Source: Desulfobacter sp. (lineage in GTDB: Bacteria > Desulfobacterota > Desulfobacteria > Desulfobacterales > Desulfobacteraceae). Taken from it: a stretch of DNA of 64,000 nt. How positions within the stretch are numbered: the first letter of the stretch is position 1; the number at the start of each line of letters is the position of its first letter. The notes beneath the pieces were generated by a model. It saw only the letters and a program-made list of their open reading frames with translations, was not told the DNA's origin and searched no databases. The DNA lies in assembly GCA_028768545.1 (NCBI GenBank), contig CP054838.1, positions 3,583,001-3,647,000 on the forward strand. The letters are read 5' to 3'. A program made the position numbers and the translations under genes. This document shows, in pieces, positions 1-8,948 of this stretch.

Positions 1-878
1 TTACCCAGAGCAGAGAGGGCAAGCTCAACAGCAAGCTCAGCGGTTTTATTGCCCACATCCAGAATCGGATTAATCTCCACAAGGTCCATGGATCCGAGTT
101 TTCCAGAGTCAGATAAAATTTCCATGAGCAGATGGGCCTCTCTGTAACTTATGCCGCCCGGGACCGGGGTCCCCACCCCAGGTGCTTCGACCGGATCCAG
201 TCCATCCATGTCCAAGGTCAGATGAAACCGCTTTAAATGGGCAAATTTCATCATGGCTTTGGAGGCAACCGCAGAGATCCCCTGTTCATCAATGTCTCTC
301 ATGGTAAAGATGGTAATACCGGATGCTTTGATTCTTTGTTTTTCTCCGGGGTCCAGATCCCGCTGGCCGATCAGCACCACATTGTCCGGATGAATCTTTT
401 TGCCAGGTTTTCCCACATTGACCAAAGAGGCGTGGCCCTCGCCAATGAGTGCTGCCAGGGGCATGCCGTGAATATTGCCAGAAGGTGAGGTCTCAGGCGT
501 GTTAAAATCCCCATGGGCATCCACCCAGATCAATCCGATATCATCCTGGCCCACCACCGAGGCCACAGTGCCCACGGAAATGGAATGATCTCCGCCGAGA
601 AAAAGCGGAAACCTCTTCTGTTCCACGGCCTGACTTCCAGCCGTGTAAATGGACTCACAAACCTGGGTAATCTCTTTGATATATTTATCATTTGCCATGT
701 CAAGGCTTGTGTCCCGAATGGGAATTGACACATCCCCCTGGTCGGTGACCGTGTGGCCTAAACGTCTGAGTCTTTGAATCAGCCCTGAATACCGAAGGGC
801 GGCAGGCCCCATGTCCACCCCCCTGAGCATTTGTCCAAAATCCATTGGCACGCCGATAATACTGATATGTTTTGACAT
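1..878 (-). CDS. rocF: Arginase-family ureohydrolase, 3' end outside the window
   Basis: The reading frame runs from an ATG at 878 to the window edge with no stop, giving 292 residues. It shows the ureohydrolase metal-binding motifs in order: GGDHS near residue 103, DAHGDFN near 128, and DMDGLDP near 230. The family hydrolyses arginine (or a related guanidino compound) to ornithine and urea using two Mn ions. Length and the ending TAELAVEL match RocF-type arginases of about 300 residues, so only a few C-terminal residues are missing. A strong ribosome site (AGGGGG) precedes the ATG. Arginase rather than agmatinase is inferred from general resemblance; substrate cannot be settled by eye. Confidence 0.85.
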   Translation of the reverse strand, partial: MSKHISIIGVPMDFGQMLRGVDMGPAALRYSGLIQRLRRLGHTVTDQGDVSIPIRDTSLDMANDKYIKEITQVCESIYTAGSQAVEQKRFPLFLGGDHSISVGTVASVVGQDDIGLIWVDAHGDFNTPETSPSGNIHGMPLAALIGEGHASLVNVGKPGKKIHPDNVVLIGQRDLDPGEKQRIKASGITIFTMRDIDEQGISAVASKAMMKFAHLKRFHLTLDMDGLDPVEAPGVGTPVPGGISYREAHLLMEILSDSGKLGSMDLVEINPILDVGNKTAELAVELALSALG

Positions 879-995
879 TATTCCCCCTGAATTGAGTTGC
901 GCCCAAAAGGTTTGGTGAAACTGTTTATTGACAGCTCATATAGCATAGAGTATGAAATCTATTCAATGAAAATCCCCTTGAATCGGAGCCTTTAA

Positions 996-1688
996 ATGGA
1001 AAGAAAATACCCTGTCAGATCCCAACAGACCATTGATACCCTGACTGCTCTGCTAGACAGAGGGGTTAAAAAAATGTCCGTTATTTTAAGGCATTCGGAT
1101 CGCTATTATCCTAAAGATGCCAGGATGGAGCCTTTTATGGGATTAACCGATCCGGGCAAATCCTATGCCCTGGATCTTGGCCGGGCCCTGCCCGATCATA
1201 TCACCCCCCAATTATTTTCAAGCCATTTTGGCAGATGTATTGAAACCGCCTACCTTATTGACAAGGGATTTACCCTTTCCCACGGCAGCCTATTGGATCA
1301 TGTGATCACCCAGGATACCCTGGCCCCGTTTTACATTAATGATATTGAACAGGCCCTCGGACTGATGCAGGACTGCGGCAGCCAGCAATTTATCCGGAAC
1401 TGGTTTGACAATACCATCGATCAAACCATCATGGAGCCCCCTGAAAAAACAGCAGATATTCTCACCGCATACATGATTCAACGGTTGAGCGAGCTTGAGA
1501 CGGGTCAGGTGGCCTTTTGCGTCTCCCATGACTGGAACATCTTTCCCATCAAAGAATTTAAACTCGGGCTTGCCCATGAAGGCGCCGGGGATGTGGGATA
1601 TTTGGACGGGGTGATTTTCTTTGAAGAAAACGGCCAGGTCTATGCCGAAACCTTTCAGACAGACCCTGTGGCCATTAAAACCCTGTGA
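996..1688 (+). CDS. Histidine phosphatase superfamily protein
   Basis: A 230-residue protein with the phosphoglycerate-mutase-like catalytic signature ILRHSDR near residue 31 (the usual RHG is RHS here), a second conserved segment SSHFGRCIETAY near 74, and a late catalytic His in CVSHDWN near 178. The family transfers phosphate through a phospho-His intermediate; many members are small-molecule or protein phosphatases. The exact substrate is unknown. It ends one base before the convergent cmoB stop, so the two transcripts meet tail to tail. Confidence 0.75.
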   Translation: MERKYPVRSQQTIDTLTALLDRGVKKMSVILRHSDRYYPKDARMEPFMGLTDPGKSYALDLGRALPDHITPQLFSSHFGRCIETAYLIDKGFTLSHGSLLDHVITQDTLAPFYINDIEQALGLMQDCGSQQFIRNWFDNTIDQTIMEPPEKTADILTAYMIQRLSELETGQVAFCVSHDWNIFPIKEFKLGLAHEGAGDVGYLDGVIFFEENGQVYAETFQTDPVAIKTL

Positions 1689-2657
1689 TCAGGCCTTTGC
1701 CATAAAAATCGCCCTTACCGGTCCGGGATAGCCTTCAACGGTTTTACCAGGGTCATTGGGATCTAAAAAATCGGCCAGGGATTCGGTCTGAATCCAATTA
1801 GTTTTTCGCTGTTCACAAGGAGTGGTCGGGGTCACATCCACACAGCGGATATCAAAAAATCCCGCCCGGGCAAGCCAGGACTCCATGGCTGCAAGGTCAG
1901 GAATAAAAAACACGTTCCGCATCTTCTGGTAGCGGTCATGGGGAAAAAGACAGATATTCTTCCTTGAATCCAGCACCAGATTTTCCAGGACAATCTGTCC
2001 GCCTTTGGCAAGGCTGTCATGGATCTGTTTGAGCATTTCCACGGGGGACTTTCGATGATAGAGTATTCCCATGCAGAGCACCAGGTCAAAGGACTTTTCC
2101 ATCAAAGGCATCTTTTGATAGGGAATGGGCAGGCAAAACACATTGTCCAGGTTTAAATATTTCTGGATGGCCAGGTATTGGTAATAAAAGGAACTCTGGG
2201 GTTCAAGCCCCAGAACAAAGCCAGGGTTTAATGCCGCCATTTTAAACATGTAATACCCGTTGCTGGACCCAATATCCAGAACTTTATTACCCTCAATATT
2301 GGGCAGGTGGGAGGCAAAGCGTTCCCACTTCATCCAGGACTGCCATTCGGTATAAATGGGGACACCAAACAGATCAAAGGGGCCTTTTCGCCAGGGGCAG
2401 AGCGCCTTTAGTCCCTGAAAAAGCCTTTGTTTTTTCAGGGAAGAAATCTCATTTCTCCCCCCTGCCCTGACCGCCCGGCCATCCAGGTCAATCCATGAAC
2501 AGTCCAGATCGGGCAGATCCTGCACCACCTGCTTAAACTTTGAAAAATTACCCTTGGCATGGTCGAGAAATTCTCTTTTATTTCGGACAATCTCACCAAG
2601 AGCATCATCCCATTGATCCAGTCCGGACTGCCTACAGTGTTTTAAAAACCGTTCCAT
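1689..2657 (-). CDS. cmoB: tRNA 5-carboxymethoxyuridine methyltransferase CmoB
   Basis: A 322-residue protein. CmoB transfers the carboxymethyl group of carboxy-S-adenosylmethionine onto 5-hydroxyuridine at position 34 of tRNA. The SAM-binding motif VLDIGSSNGYYMFKMA lies near residue 123, followed by LCMGILYHRKSPVEML, which is characteristic of CmoB, and the C-terminal EQRKTNWIQTESLADFLDP block typical of the family. Length is as expected (E. coli about 323). It follows cmoA on the same strand about 60 bases downstream, so the two probably form a two-gene operon that makes and uses the same cofactor. Confidence 0.93.
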   Translation of the reverse strand: MERFLKHCRQSGLDQWDDALGEIVRNKREFLDHAKGNFSKFKQVVQDLPDLDCSWIDLDGRAVRAGGRNEISSLKKQRLFQGLKALCPWRKGPFDLFGVPIYTEWQSWMKWERFASHLPNIEGNKVLDIGSSNGYYMFKMAALNPGFVLGLEPQSSFYYQYLAIQKYLNLDNVFCLPIPYQKMPLMEKSFDLVLCMGILYHRKSPVEMLKQIHDSLAKGGQIVLENLVLDSRKNICLFPHDRYQKMRNVFFIPDLAAMESWLARAGFFDIRCVDVTPTTPCEQRKTNWIQTESLADFLDPNDPGKTVEGYPGPVRAIFMAKA

Positions 2658-2720
2658 AGTTGTTGTATATTTCCACCATGACCGAGATTGAGTCCGGTCT
2701 TTTTTGGCAATGGCCCAAGC

Positions 2721-3446
2721 TTATTTTATGGCCAGCATTGATGTAAAGTTAAACCACTTAAGCCAGATATTGAACACGGAAAACCCGGCTGACAGCAGCC
2801 GGTTCTCATGGATCTGGACAGATTCCGGGATCAAAACCTTTTCAAGGGCATCTCTTTTCTGGCTGATTTCAAGTTCTGAATACCCGTTCTCCCGCTTGAA
2901 CTGGCAGTAAAAATCCAGTTCAAGATCTTTTAATCCAGGATCCGGGTGAATGGTTTTCTCGGTCAGAAGAAGCACCCCACCGGGAGATAACCCCTGGTAA
3001 ATTGAACGGATCAACCCGTTTCTTTTTTCAGGGTTTAAAAATTGAAGGGTTAAATTGACCACCACCACCGAGGCATTGTGAATCTTCATATCCTCAATAC
3101 ACCCGCAGACAAGATCAATGGACTGGGCATTTTTTTTTGTGCCAAGCCTTGTTTGATACTTTTGAATCATGGGATAGGAATTATCCACCCCTGTCATGGC
3201 AAAAGGAGCGGCATCAAAAAGAGAAAGAATACGCATGCCCAGATTGCCGTGGGAACACCCCAGATCATATATTCGGGTTCCTGGTACGTAATACCGTTGG
3301 GTCATCATTGCCTGCTGTTTTAATACCTCTGAATAAAACGGGACCGAACGCATCAGCATATCGTCAAAAACAGCGGCTACTTTTTCATTAAAACAAAAGG
3401 GGGTGATTGATTTTTTTTTCTCTGCAAATACCGTATCTTTTTCCAT
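2721..3446 (-). CDS. cmoA: Carboxy-S-adenosyl-L-methionine synthase CmoA
   Basis: CmoA makes carboxy-SAM from SAM and prephenate for use by CmoB. From the ATG at 3446 the protein has 241 residues, close to the family length. It shows the SAM motif YDLGCSHGNLGMRIL near residue 57, GVDNSYPMIQKY near 84, and VVVNLTLQFLNPEKR near 125. The frame is open upstream to another ATG at 3611, but the extra 55 residues match nothing I know and lack a ribosome site; AAGAAAAAGAG precedes the chosen start. It is transcribed away from the ParM-like gene, with which it shares a 180-base intergenic region. Confidence 0.92.
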   Translation of the reverse strand: MEKDTVFAEKKKSITPFCFNEKVAAVFDDMLMRSVPFYSEVLKQQAMMTQRYYVPGTRIYDLGCSHGNLGMRILSLFDAAPFAMTGVDNSYPMIQKYQTRLGTKKNAQSIDLVCGCIEDMKIHNASVVVVNLTLQFLNPEKRNGLIRSIYQGLSPGGVLLLTEKTIHPDPGLKDLELDFYCQFKRENGYSELEISQKRDALEKVLIPESVQIHENRLLSAGFSVFNIWLKWFNFTSMLAIK

Positions 3447-3629
3447 AGCTCTTTTTCTTTTGTAAATCCGGCCCTGTATTACCTTATTTTCTAAATTTAC
3501 GCAAGCTGTGCCAGGATCAATTTTTTCCTTATGCCTTGACGTGAATGCACTGGCAATGGTATCCTCGGGGCGAATAACTTCAAAAGGCAACCCACGGCGA
3601 TCCAAATACATTTAGCAGGAGGTTGGTAC

Positions 3630-4775
3630 ATGGAAATAGTTGGAATTGATGTCGGTTTCGGTTTTACCAAGGCATACAACGGAAAAAATTCCGTTATTTT
3701 CAAGTCCTTGATCGGGGATGCCGCCGATATCCAGTTTAAATCATCTTTAGGGGATGCCCAGACCACGTCAAACCTGCACATCACCTTGAACGACAAGACT
3801 TATTTTCTGGGCACCTATGCAGAACTCCAGTCCAGTATCACAGAATTTACCCTGGACCAGGATAAGCTGGTGGAAGAATTTATCAAAATTCTGGCCATTG
3901 CCGCTGCCGGGCTCTGCTCGGAGACCAAAGGGCCGATTAATGTGGTTACAGGATTGCCTGTGGGATATCTTAAACGGGACACCCGCCGTCTCAAGGAGAT
4001 CATCAAGGGGAATCATGAAATCACCTTTCACAACCAGGATGAACCCGATAAAACGACCCGGATTCATATCAACAAGGTTCATGTGATTCCCCAGCCTGTG
4101 GGGTCTATCTTTAATTTGATATTTGATAACACCGGTAAAATCACAAACCGGGCCCTGGCAGCATCAAAATTAGGGGTGGTGGACATTGGGTTTAAAACCA
4201 CGGATTTTTCCATCTTTGATCATCTTCAGTATATTGAACGGGGATCATCAACCATGGATACAGGCATCTCAAAATGCTTTTCCGTGATTGCCAACAAGCT
4301 CAGACAAGAAAGCAATATCAATATAGAACTCTACCGTATTTTTAAATTTGTCGAATCCGGAATGATCAAAATCAAGGGTAAAGAGTATAATATCACCAAC
4401 CTAAAAAAACGGGTCTACATCCATGCGGCATCTGCCATTGCCGCCGATTTAAACAGACTTTGGGAAAACGACTGGGACATTGATTCCATTATTTTATCCG
4501 GCGGCGGTTCCATTCCCTTGGCCGAATACCTAGTTCCCGGTATTGAGGGCAATGTCATTCCCATCCAGCGGGACATTGACGCCAGGTTCAACAATGTCCA
4601 GGGATATTGCAAGTTCGGCCATTATAAATGGGGAAATCAGAAAAACAGCCCCGAAAAAAAAGAAACCGCCCAAAAAGCAGGGCCTGACCCCGCACCGGAA
4701 CCGCCCCAGGATACGGCCAAAGAAGACGGCGAAAAATCAGGTAAAGGCCTGGCCTGGCTGAGGCGTCAAAATTAG
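3630..4775 (+). CDS. ParM/StbA-like actin-family ATPase
   Basis: A 381-residue protein with the actin-fold nucleotide motifs: phosphate-1 loop GIDVGFGFTKAY at residues 4-15, phosphate-2 loop VVDIGFKTTDFSIF near 190, and adenosine motif ILSGGGSIPLAEYL near 289. This matches the ParM/Alp type that forms filaments for plasmid segregation, rather than MreB or FtsA. The last 50 residues are Pro/Lys/Glu-rich and probably disordered. AGGAGG sits just before the ATG. larB starts 8 bases after the stop, so they are probably co-transcribed. No ParR-like adaptor or centromere repeats are visible nearby, so a segregation role is uncertain. Confidence 0.8.
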   Translation: MEIVGIDVGFGFTKAYNGKNSVIFKSLIGDAADIQFKSSLGDAQTTSNLHITLNDKTYFLGTYAELQSSITEFTLDQDKLVEEFIKILAIAAAGLCSETKGPINVVTGLPVGYLKRDTRRLKEIIKGNHEITFHNQDEPDKTTRIHINKVHVIPQPVGSIFNLIFDNTGKITNRALAASKLGVVDIGFKTTDFSIFDHLQYIERGSSTMDTGISKCFSVIANKLRQESNINIELYRIFKFVESGMIKIKGKEYNITNLKKRVYIHAASAIAADLNRLWENDWDIDSIILSGGGSIPLAEYLVPGIEGNVIPIQRDIDARFNNVQGYCKFGHYKWGNQKNSPEKKETAQKAGPDPAPEPPQDTAKEDGEKSGKGLAWLRRQN

Positions 4776-4783
4776 GAAAATTC

Positions 4784-5545
4784 ATGGACAATCAGACCCT
4801 AACTAATATCCTTGACCGGGTTGCCAGCGGCGAACTTAGCGTGGATGCCGCCCAAAACCGGTTTAAACATCTATTTTTTGAAGATATTGGATTTGCCCAC
4901 ATTGATCATCACAGGTCCCTTCGGAAAGGGTTCCCCGAAGTCATTTTCGGCCAGGGAAAAACCTGTGAACAAATTTTAATCATCCTTGAAAAAATCAAGG
5001 CAAAAGAAAATATTGTCCTGGTTACCCGGCTGAGCCCTGAAAAGGCCGGACCTGTTCTGGAAAAATTCAGCAATGCCCAATATTTTGAAGATGCCCGCCT
5101 GCTGCGACTTCAACAATCGCCTCCGAAAATCACAGGTTCGGGTACCATATTGATCATGTCGGCCGGGACCTCGGACATTCCCGTGGCAAGGGAGGCTGCA
5201 CTGACGGCACAGGCCATGGGCAACCGGGTAGAAACCTTATTTGACGTGGGTGTGGCAGGGATTCACAGGTTGTTTGCCCACTCAGATCTGATTGAACAGG
5301 CCAGTGTCATTGTGGTGGCCGCAGGCATGGAAGGTGCACTTCCCTCAGTGGTCGGCGGCATGGTTCAGGCCCCGTTGATTGCCGTACCCACCAGTGTGGG
5401 ATATGGTACCAGTTTTAACGGAATGACAGCATTGCTGGGCATGCTCAATTCGTGCAGTTCAAATATAGCAGTGGTTAATATTGACAATGGATTCGGAGCC
5501 GGTTATATGGCCTCATCCATCAATCACGTGGCAGCCCCTTTATAA
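4784..5545 (+). CDS. larB: LarB, nickel-pincer cofactor biosynthesis
   Basis: LarB carboxylates and hydrolyses nicotinic acid adenine dinucleotide, the first step toward the nickel-pincer nucleotide cofactor of lactate racemase and related enzymes. The 253-residue protein has the N-terminal segment ending in DHHRSLRKGFPEVIFGQGKT that is typical of LarB, then the AIR-carboxylase-like domain: SAGTSDIPVAREA near 124, DVGVAGIHRL near 150, AAGMEGALPSVVGG near 177, and VPTSVGYGTSF near 203. The partner genes larC and larE are absent; an IS6 element begins 48 bases after the stop, so a downstream partner may have been deleted or displaced. Confidence 0.93.
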   Translation: MDNQTLTNILDRVASGELSVDAAQNRFKHLFFEDIGFAHIDHHRSLRKGFPEVIFGQGKTCEQILIILEKIKAKENIVLVTRLSPEKAGPVLEKFSNAQYFEDARLLRLQQSPPKITGSGTILIMSAGTSDIPVAREAALTAQAMGNRVETLFDVGVAGIHRLFAHSDLIEQASVIVVAAGMEGALPSVVGGMVQAPLIAVPTSVGYGTSFNGMTALLGMLNSCSSNIAVVNIDNGFGAGYMASSINHVAAPL

Positions 5546-5593
5546 ATTTTGTCTCATTGAAATGGCGCTCTCATTTCCCGGATCAATTCTGAG

Positions 5594-6430
5594 GGTTCTG
5601 TTGCAAAAAATATTTCCAGGACAAAGAGATCGTTCAGGCGTAAAATTTACGCAGCATAAGAAAACAGATTTTCGACGAATTCTTTCTGCTTTAAAATTTC
5701 TCCCTTCCTGATATTTTTAACTTGTCCTTTTCTGATCATGTTCATAATTTCATAGCCTTTTAGCGTCCGCCAGGCAGAATGAAATGTCTTGAACCCCATA
5801 CCAGCTCTGACAAGCTTTTTGATAAACCGGTGGTCTTGCTCAATAATATTGTTCAGATATTTATTCTGTCTTAGGATACAGTCCTTATTCAGAAGCTTTT
5901 TTTCTTTCAAAGCCTTTACTGCCGGAGGATATGCAGGATTTCCGTCAACACTCAGAACCCGAGGTCTGGAGCTATTGGAAGCTCGCAGCATCTTTTTAAA
6001 AAATCGTTTGGCAGATTCCATATTACGTCTGCTGCGAAGAAGAAAATCGATGGTATTTCCACGGGAATCGACCGCTCGGTAAAGATACTTCATTTTCCCC
6101 CGCACCTTGATATATGTTTCATCAATACGGTAAGAATCATTTGATTGCCGCAGATACTTCCTGCTTCGCTTTTCCATTTCAGGAGCATAGCGCTGAACCC
6201 ATCGGTAAATGGTACTGTGATCCACAGACAAGCCCCGTTCTTGCATCATCTCTTCCAGATTCCTGTAACTCAGTTGATATCTCAGATACCAGCGAACATT
6301 CAACAGGATGATTTCTTTTTCATAATGACGCCACTTGAAAGGGTTTTCATTTTTCATACTATCTCTCTGCAAATAAATTAGTGCCAAAATGGACTTGTAT
6401 CAGACATTAATAATTTTTTGCAACAGAACC
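5594..6430 (-). mobile_element. IS6-family insertion sequence, copy A (complete)
   Basis: An 837-bp element bounded by inverted ends GGTTCTGTTGCAAAAAAT and its complement, with one transposase gene on the minus strand. It is the same length as copy C. It differs from copies B and C by at least one base near the right end (AAAATGGACTT against AAAACGGACTT). Its right end abuts the interior of truncated copy B. I see no 8-bp target duplication, as expected after IS6-type replicative rearrangement. Confidence 0.93.
5647..6357 (-). CDS. IS6-family transposase (copy A)
   Basis: A DDE transposase of 236 residues from the ATG at 6357. The catalytic residues are visible as D in DETYIKV near 81, D in SVDGNPAY near 139 and E in NIIEQDHRF near 175, preceded by an N-terminal helix-turn-helix region (SYRNLEEMMQERG). 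An alternative start 10 codons upstream is less likely, because purine-rich AGAGAGAT lies right before the chosen ATG. The protein is identical in sequence to that of copy C, so both may be functional. Confidence 0.9.
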   Translation of the reverse strand: MKNENPFKWRHYEKEIILLNVRWYLRYQLSYRNLEEMMQERGLSVDHSTIYRWVQRYAPEMEKRSRKYLRQSNDSYRIDETYIKVRGKMKYLYRAVDSRGNTIDFLLRSRRNMESAKRFFKKMLRASNSSRPRVLSVDGNPAYPPAVKALKEKKLLNKDCILRQNKYLNNIIEQDHRFIKKLVRAGMGFKTFHSAWRTLKGYEIMNMIRKGQVKNIRKGEILKQKEFVENLFSYAA

Positions 6431-6762
6431 CGTCTGCTGCGAAGAAGAAAATCGATGGTATTTCCACGGGAATCGACCGCTCGGTAAAGATACTTCATTT
6501 TCCCCCGCACCTTGATATATGTTTCATCAATACGGTAAGAATCATTTGATTGCCGCAGATACTTCCTGCTTCGCTTTTCCATTTCAGGAGCATAGCGCTG
6601 AACCCATCGGTAAATGGTACTGTGATCCACAGACAAGCCCCGTTCTTGCATCATCTCTTCCAGATTCCTGTAACTCAGTTGATATCTCAGATACCAGCGA
6701 ACATTCAACAGGATGATTTCTTTTTCATAATGACGCCACTTGAAAGGGTTTTCATTTTTCAT
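6431..6762 (-). pseudogene. IS6 transposase fragment (copy B)
   Basis: Encodes only the first 110 residues of the transposase found in copies A and C, ending in FLLRSRR at the junction with copy A, then running into copy A's terminus. The first catalytic Asp is present; the second Asp and the Glu are missing. It cannot encode an active transposase. Confidence 0.9.
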
Positions 6763-6835
6763 ACTATCTCTCTGCAAATAAATTAGTGCCAAAACGGACT
6801 TGTATCAGACATTAATAATTTTTTGCAACAGAACC
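6431..6835 (-). mobile_element. IS6-family insertion sequence, copy B (truncated)
   Basis: The right-hand 405 bp of the same IS6 element, ending in the same TTTTTTGCAACAGAACC terminus at 6835. Its left half is missing, and it joins directly to the right end of copy A at 6430/6431. This is what an IS6 insertion followed by adjacent deletion would leave. Confidence 0.9.
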
Positions 6836-7698
6836 CGGAAAATGGGTATGGTTCTGCCCGTGCCCCTGAGGCTGACCTCTCTGTGGGGGGATTTTCGGGC
6901 AGAAAACCAGATCGTTCCGTCCCGGCTTTGGAGTAATTTGCCCTTGTCGGCCATGGACTGAACCGCCGCTTGAACACCCGGCGCTTTGAAAAAATCTTCC
7001 CGGGTTCTAAGACTCAGTTCTGCTGCGGCGCAGTCAATGTGCTGACTTAAAATCACAGGGTTTTCAGGATTGATCAGAGCAGTTTCCTGGGGCATATTAA
7101 AAAAAACATCAGGATGATGAATAAAATACTGGTCCAGGGCATCCTCGTGTCCGATGAGCACCATGGCCGAATCATGTCCCTTTCTTCCGACTCGGCCTGC
7201 TCGCTGCCAGGTGGACATCATGGTGCCGGGATAGCCCACAAGAATGCACAGATCAAGATGTCCAATATCTATGCCCAGTTCAAGGGCCGAGGTTGACACC
7301 ACGCACAAAAGGTCTCCTGATGCCATTTTTTTTTCAATCTCCCGCCTTTCTTCGGGCAAGAAACCTGCCCGGTAAGCGCAGATTTTATCTGCAAAGGATT
7401 TTGCCCTTTGACAGGCCCAGACCGCGATCAGCTCGGTGATCTTTCGGGATTGGGTATATACGATGGTCTTAAGATTTCTGTGCATGGCCGCATGTATCAA
7501 GGAGATAGCGGTTTGGGCGGCCCCTTCAAAGCCTTGCATGAGCAAGACCTCTTTTTGGCCCATGGGGGCGCCCTGGTCAGCCACCACTTCAACCCTGAGC
7601 CCGGTCAGATTCCTGGCCAGCTGGGAAGGATTTGCAATGGTGGCAGAACAAAAGACAAACACAGGATCAGATCCGTAAAACTGACAGATGCGCAATAG
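6836..7698 (-). pseudogene. Fragment of a YprA/MrfA-like DEAD/DEAH helicase
   Basis: An open fragment of about 287 codons between copies B and C, with both ends cut by IS6 sequence. It holds the helicase motif III region (FCSATIANPSQLA), motif V (STSALELGIDIGH) and motif VI (WQRAGRVGRKG), and then a YprA-like segment (HPDVFFNMPQETALINPENPVILSQH). The Walker A and DExH motifs lie upstream and are absent, as is the C-terminal Cys-rich region. Family members (YprA/MrfA, Hrq1) are 3'-5' DNA helicases for repair. The fragment is a relic and shows what stood here, or what was carried here, before the IS6 events. Confidence 0.85.
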
Positions 7699-8535
7699 GG
7701 TTCTGTTGCAAAAAATTATTAATGTCTGATACAAGTCCGTTTTGGCACTAATTTATTTGCAGAGAGATAGTATGAAAAATGAAAACCCTTTCAAGTGGCG
7801 TCATTATGAAAAAGAAATCATCCTGTTGAATGTTCGCTGGTATCTGAGATATCAACTGAGTTACAGGAATCTGGAAGAGATGATGCAAGAACGGGGCTTG
7901 TCTGTGGATCACAGTACCATTTACCGATGGGTTCAGCGCTATGCTCCTGAAATGGAAAAGCGAAGCAGGAAGTATCTGCGGCAATCAAATGATTCTTACC
8001 GTATTGATGAAACATATATCAAGGTGCGGGGGAAAATGAAGTATCTTTACCGAGCGGTCGATTCCCGTGGAAATACCATCGATTTTCTTCTTCGCAGCAG
8101 ACGTAATATGGAATCTGCCAAACGATTTTTTAAAAAGATGCTGCGAGCTTCCAATAGCTCCAGACCTCGGGTTCTGAGTGTTGACGGAAATCCTGCATAT
8201 CCTCCGGCAGTAAAGGCTTTGAAAGAAAAAAAGCTTCTGAATAAGGACTGTATCCTAAGACAGAATAAATATCTGAACAATATTATTGAGCAAGACCACC
8301 GGTTTATCAAAAAGCTTGTCAGAGCTGGTATGGGGTTCAAGACATTTCATTCTGCCTGGCGGACGCTAAAAGGCTATGAAATTATGAACATGATCAGAAA
8401 AGGACAAGTTAAAAATATCAGGAAGGGAGAAATTTTAAAGCAGAAAGAATTCGTCGAAAATCTGTTTTCTTATGCTGCGTAAATTTTACGCCTGAACGAT
8501 CTCTTTGTCCTGGAAATATTTTTTGCAACAGAACC
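7699..8535 (+). mobile_element. IS6-family insertion sequence, copy C (complete)
   Basis: An 837-bp element in the opposite orientation to copies A and B, with the same terminal inverted repeats. Copies B and C therefore flank the helicase fragment with their transposase 5' ends facing inward, forming a compound-transposon-like unit. The flanking 8-mers CGCAATAG and TAATTTCT do not match each other or those beside copies A and B. Confidence 0.93.
7772..8482 (+). CDS. IS6-family transposase (copy C)
   Basis: A 236-residue DDE transposase with the same protein sequence as copy A, including all three catalytic residues and the N-terminal helix-turn-helix. The ATG at 7772 follows AGAGAGAT. Identity with copy A implies recent duplication in this genome. 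Confidence 0.9.
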   Translation: MKNENPFKWRHYEKEIILLNVRWYLRYQLSYRNLEEMMQERGLSVDHSTIYRWVQRYAPEMEKRSRKYLRQSNDSYRIDETYIKVRGKMKYLYRAVDSRGNTIDFLLRSRRNMESAKRFFKKMLRASNSSRPRVLSVDGNPAYPPAVKALKEKKLLNKDCILRQNKYLNNIIEQDHRFIKKLVRAGMGFKTFHSAWRTLKGYEIMNMIRKGQVKNIRKGEILKQKEFVENLFSYAA

Positions 8536-8948
8536 TAATTTCTCCTAACCACTGACTGCAAGGCGATTCTGCCTTGCAGGCGTCTATCCATGATGAACAG
8601 GGGAGATCGCTTTGGCGCTGCAAAATGTTTTGACTTTATCTTAAAAAACGTGATAAATAATAGACATATATTATAAACTTCAGATGCCTATATACGTATA
8701 AAGATTCGCCGCGGACTTTGCCCGATAAAAGTATTGACCTTGTTCATATTTTAATCGCCATTTTTCCGAGACAATCAATATGGACCCGAATGAATACTAA
8801 GGGGCTGTAACCGTGCATTTAACTTTGACACAAATTTTTATTAAAAAGAACCTGTGTCACCCCTGAAAATCAGGGCACAACTATTTCACAAAAGGTATAG
8901 CTAAAGAATAAAAGGCTTTAACCTCTTACAGACCCAGAGGAGATACGC
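8536..8948. other. Intergenic region after IS6 copy C
   Basis: A stretch of 413 bases with no convincing gene. It contains one perfect 9-bp hairpin (8556-8564 with 8571-8579, CTGCAAGGC / GCCTTGCAG, loop GATTCT) without a T tract, so it is not a standard terminator. TTGACC at about 8737 followed by an AT-rich stretch could be a weak promoter for the next gene. Confidence 0.4.

Noticed and set aside
3447..3611. Extension of cmoA by 55 codons to an upstream ATG
   Set aside because: The extra residues have no counterpart in CmoA, and the upstream ATG has no ribosome site.
7114..7698. Plus-strand frames opposite the helicase fragment
   Set aside because: Antisense shadows of a clear helicase reading frame.
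8556..8579. Perfect 9-bp hairpin as a terminator
   Set aside because: There is no T tract after it on either strand, so intrinsic termination is not supported.
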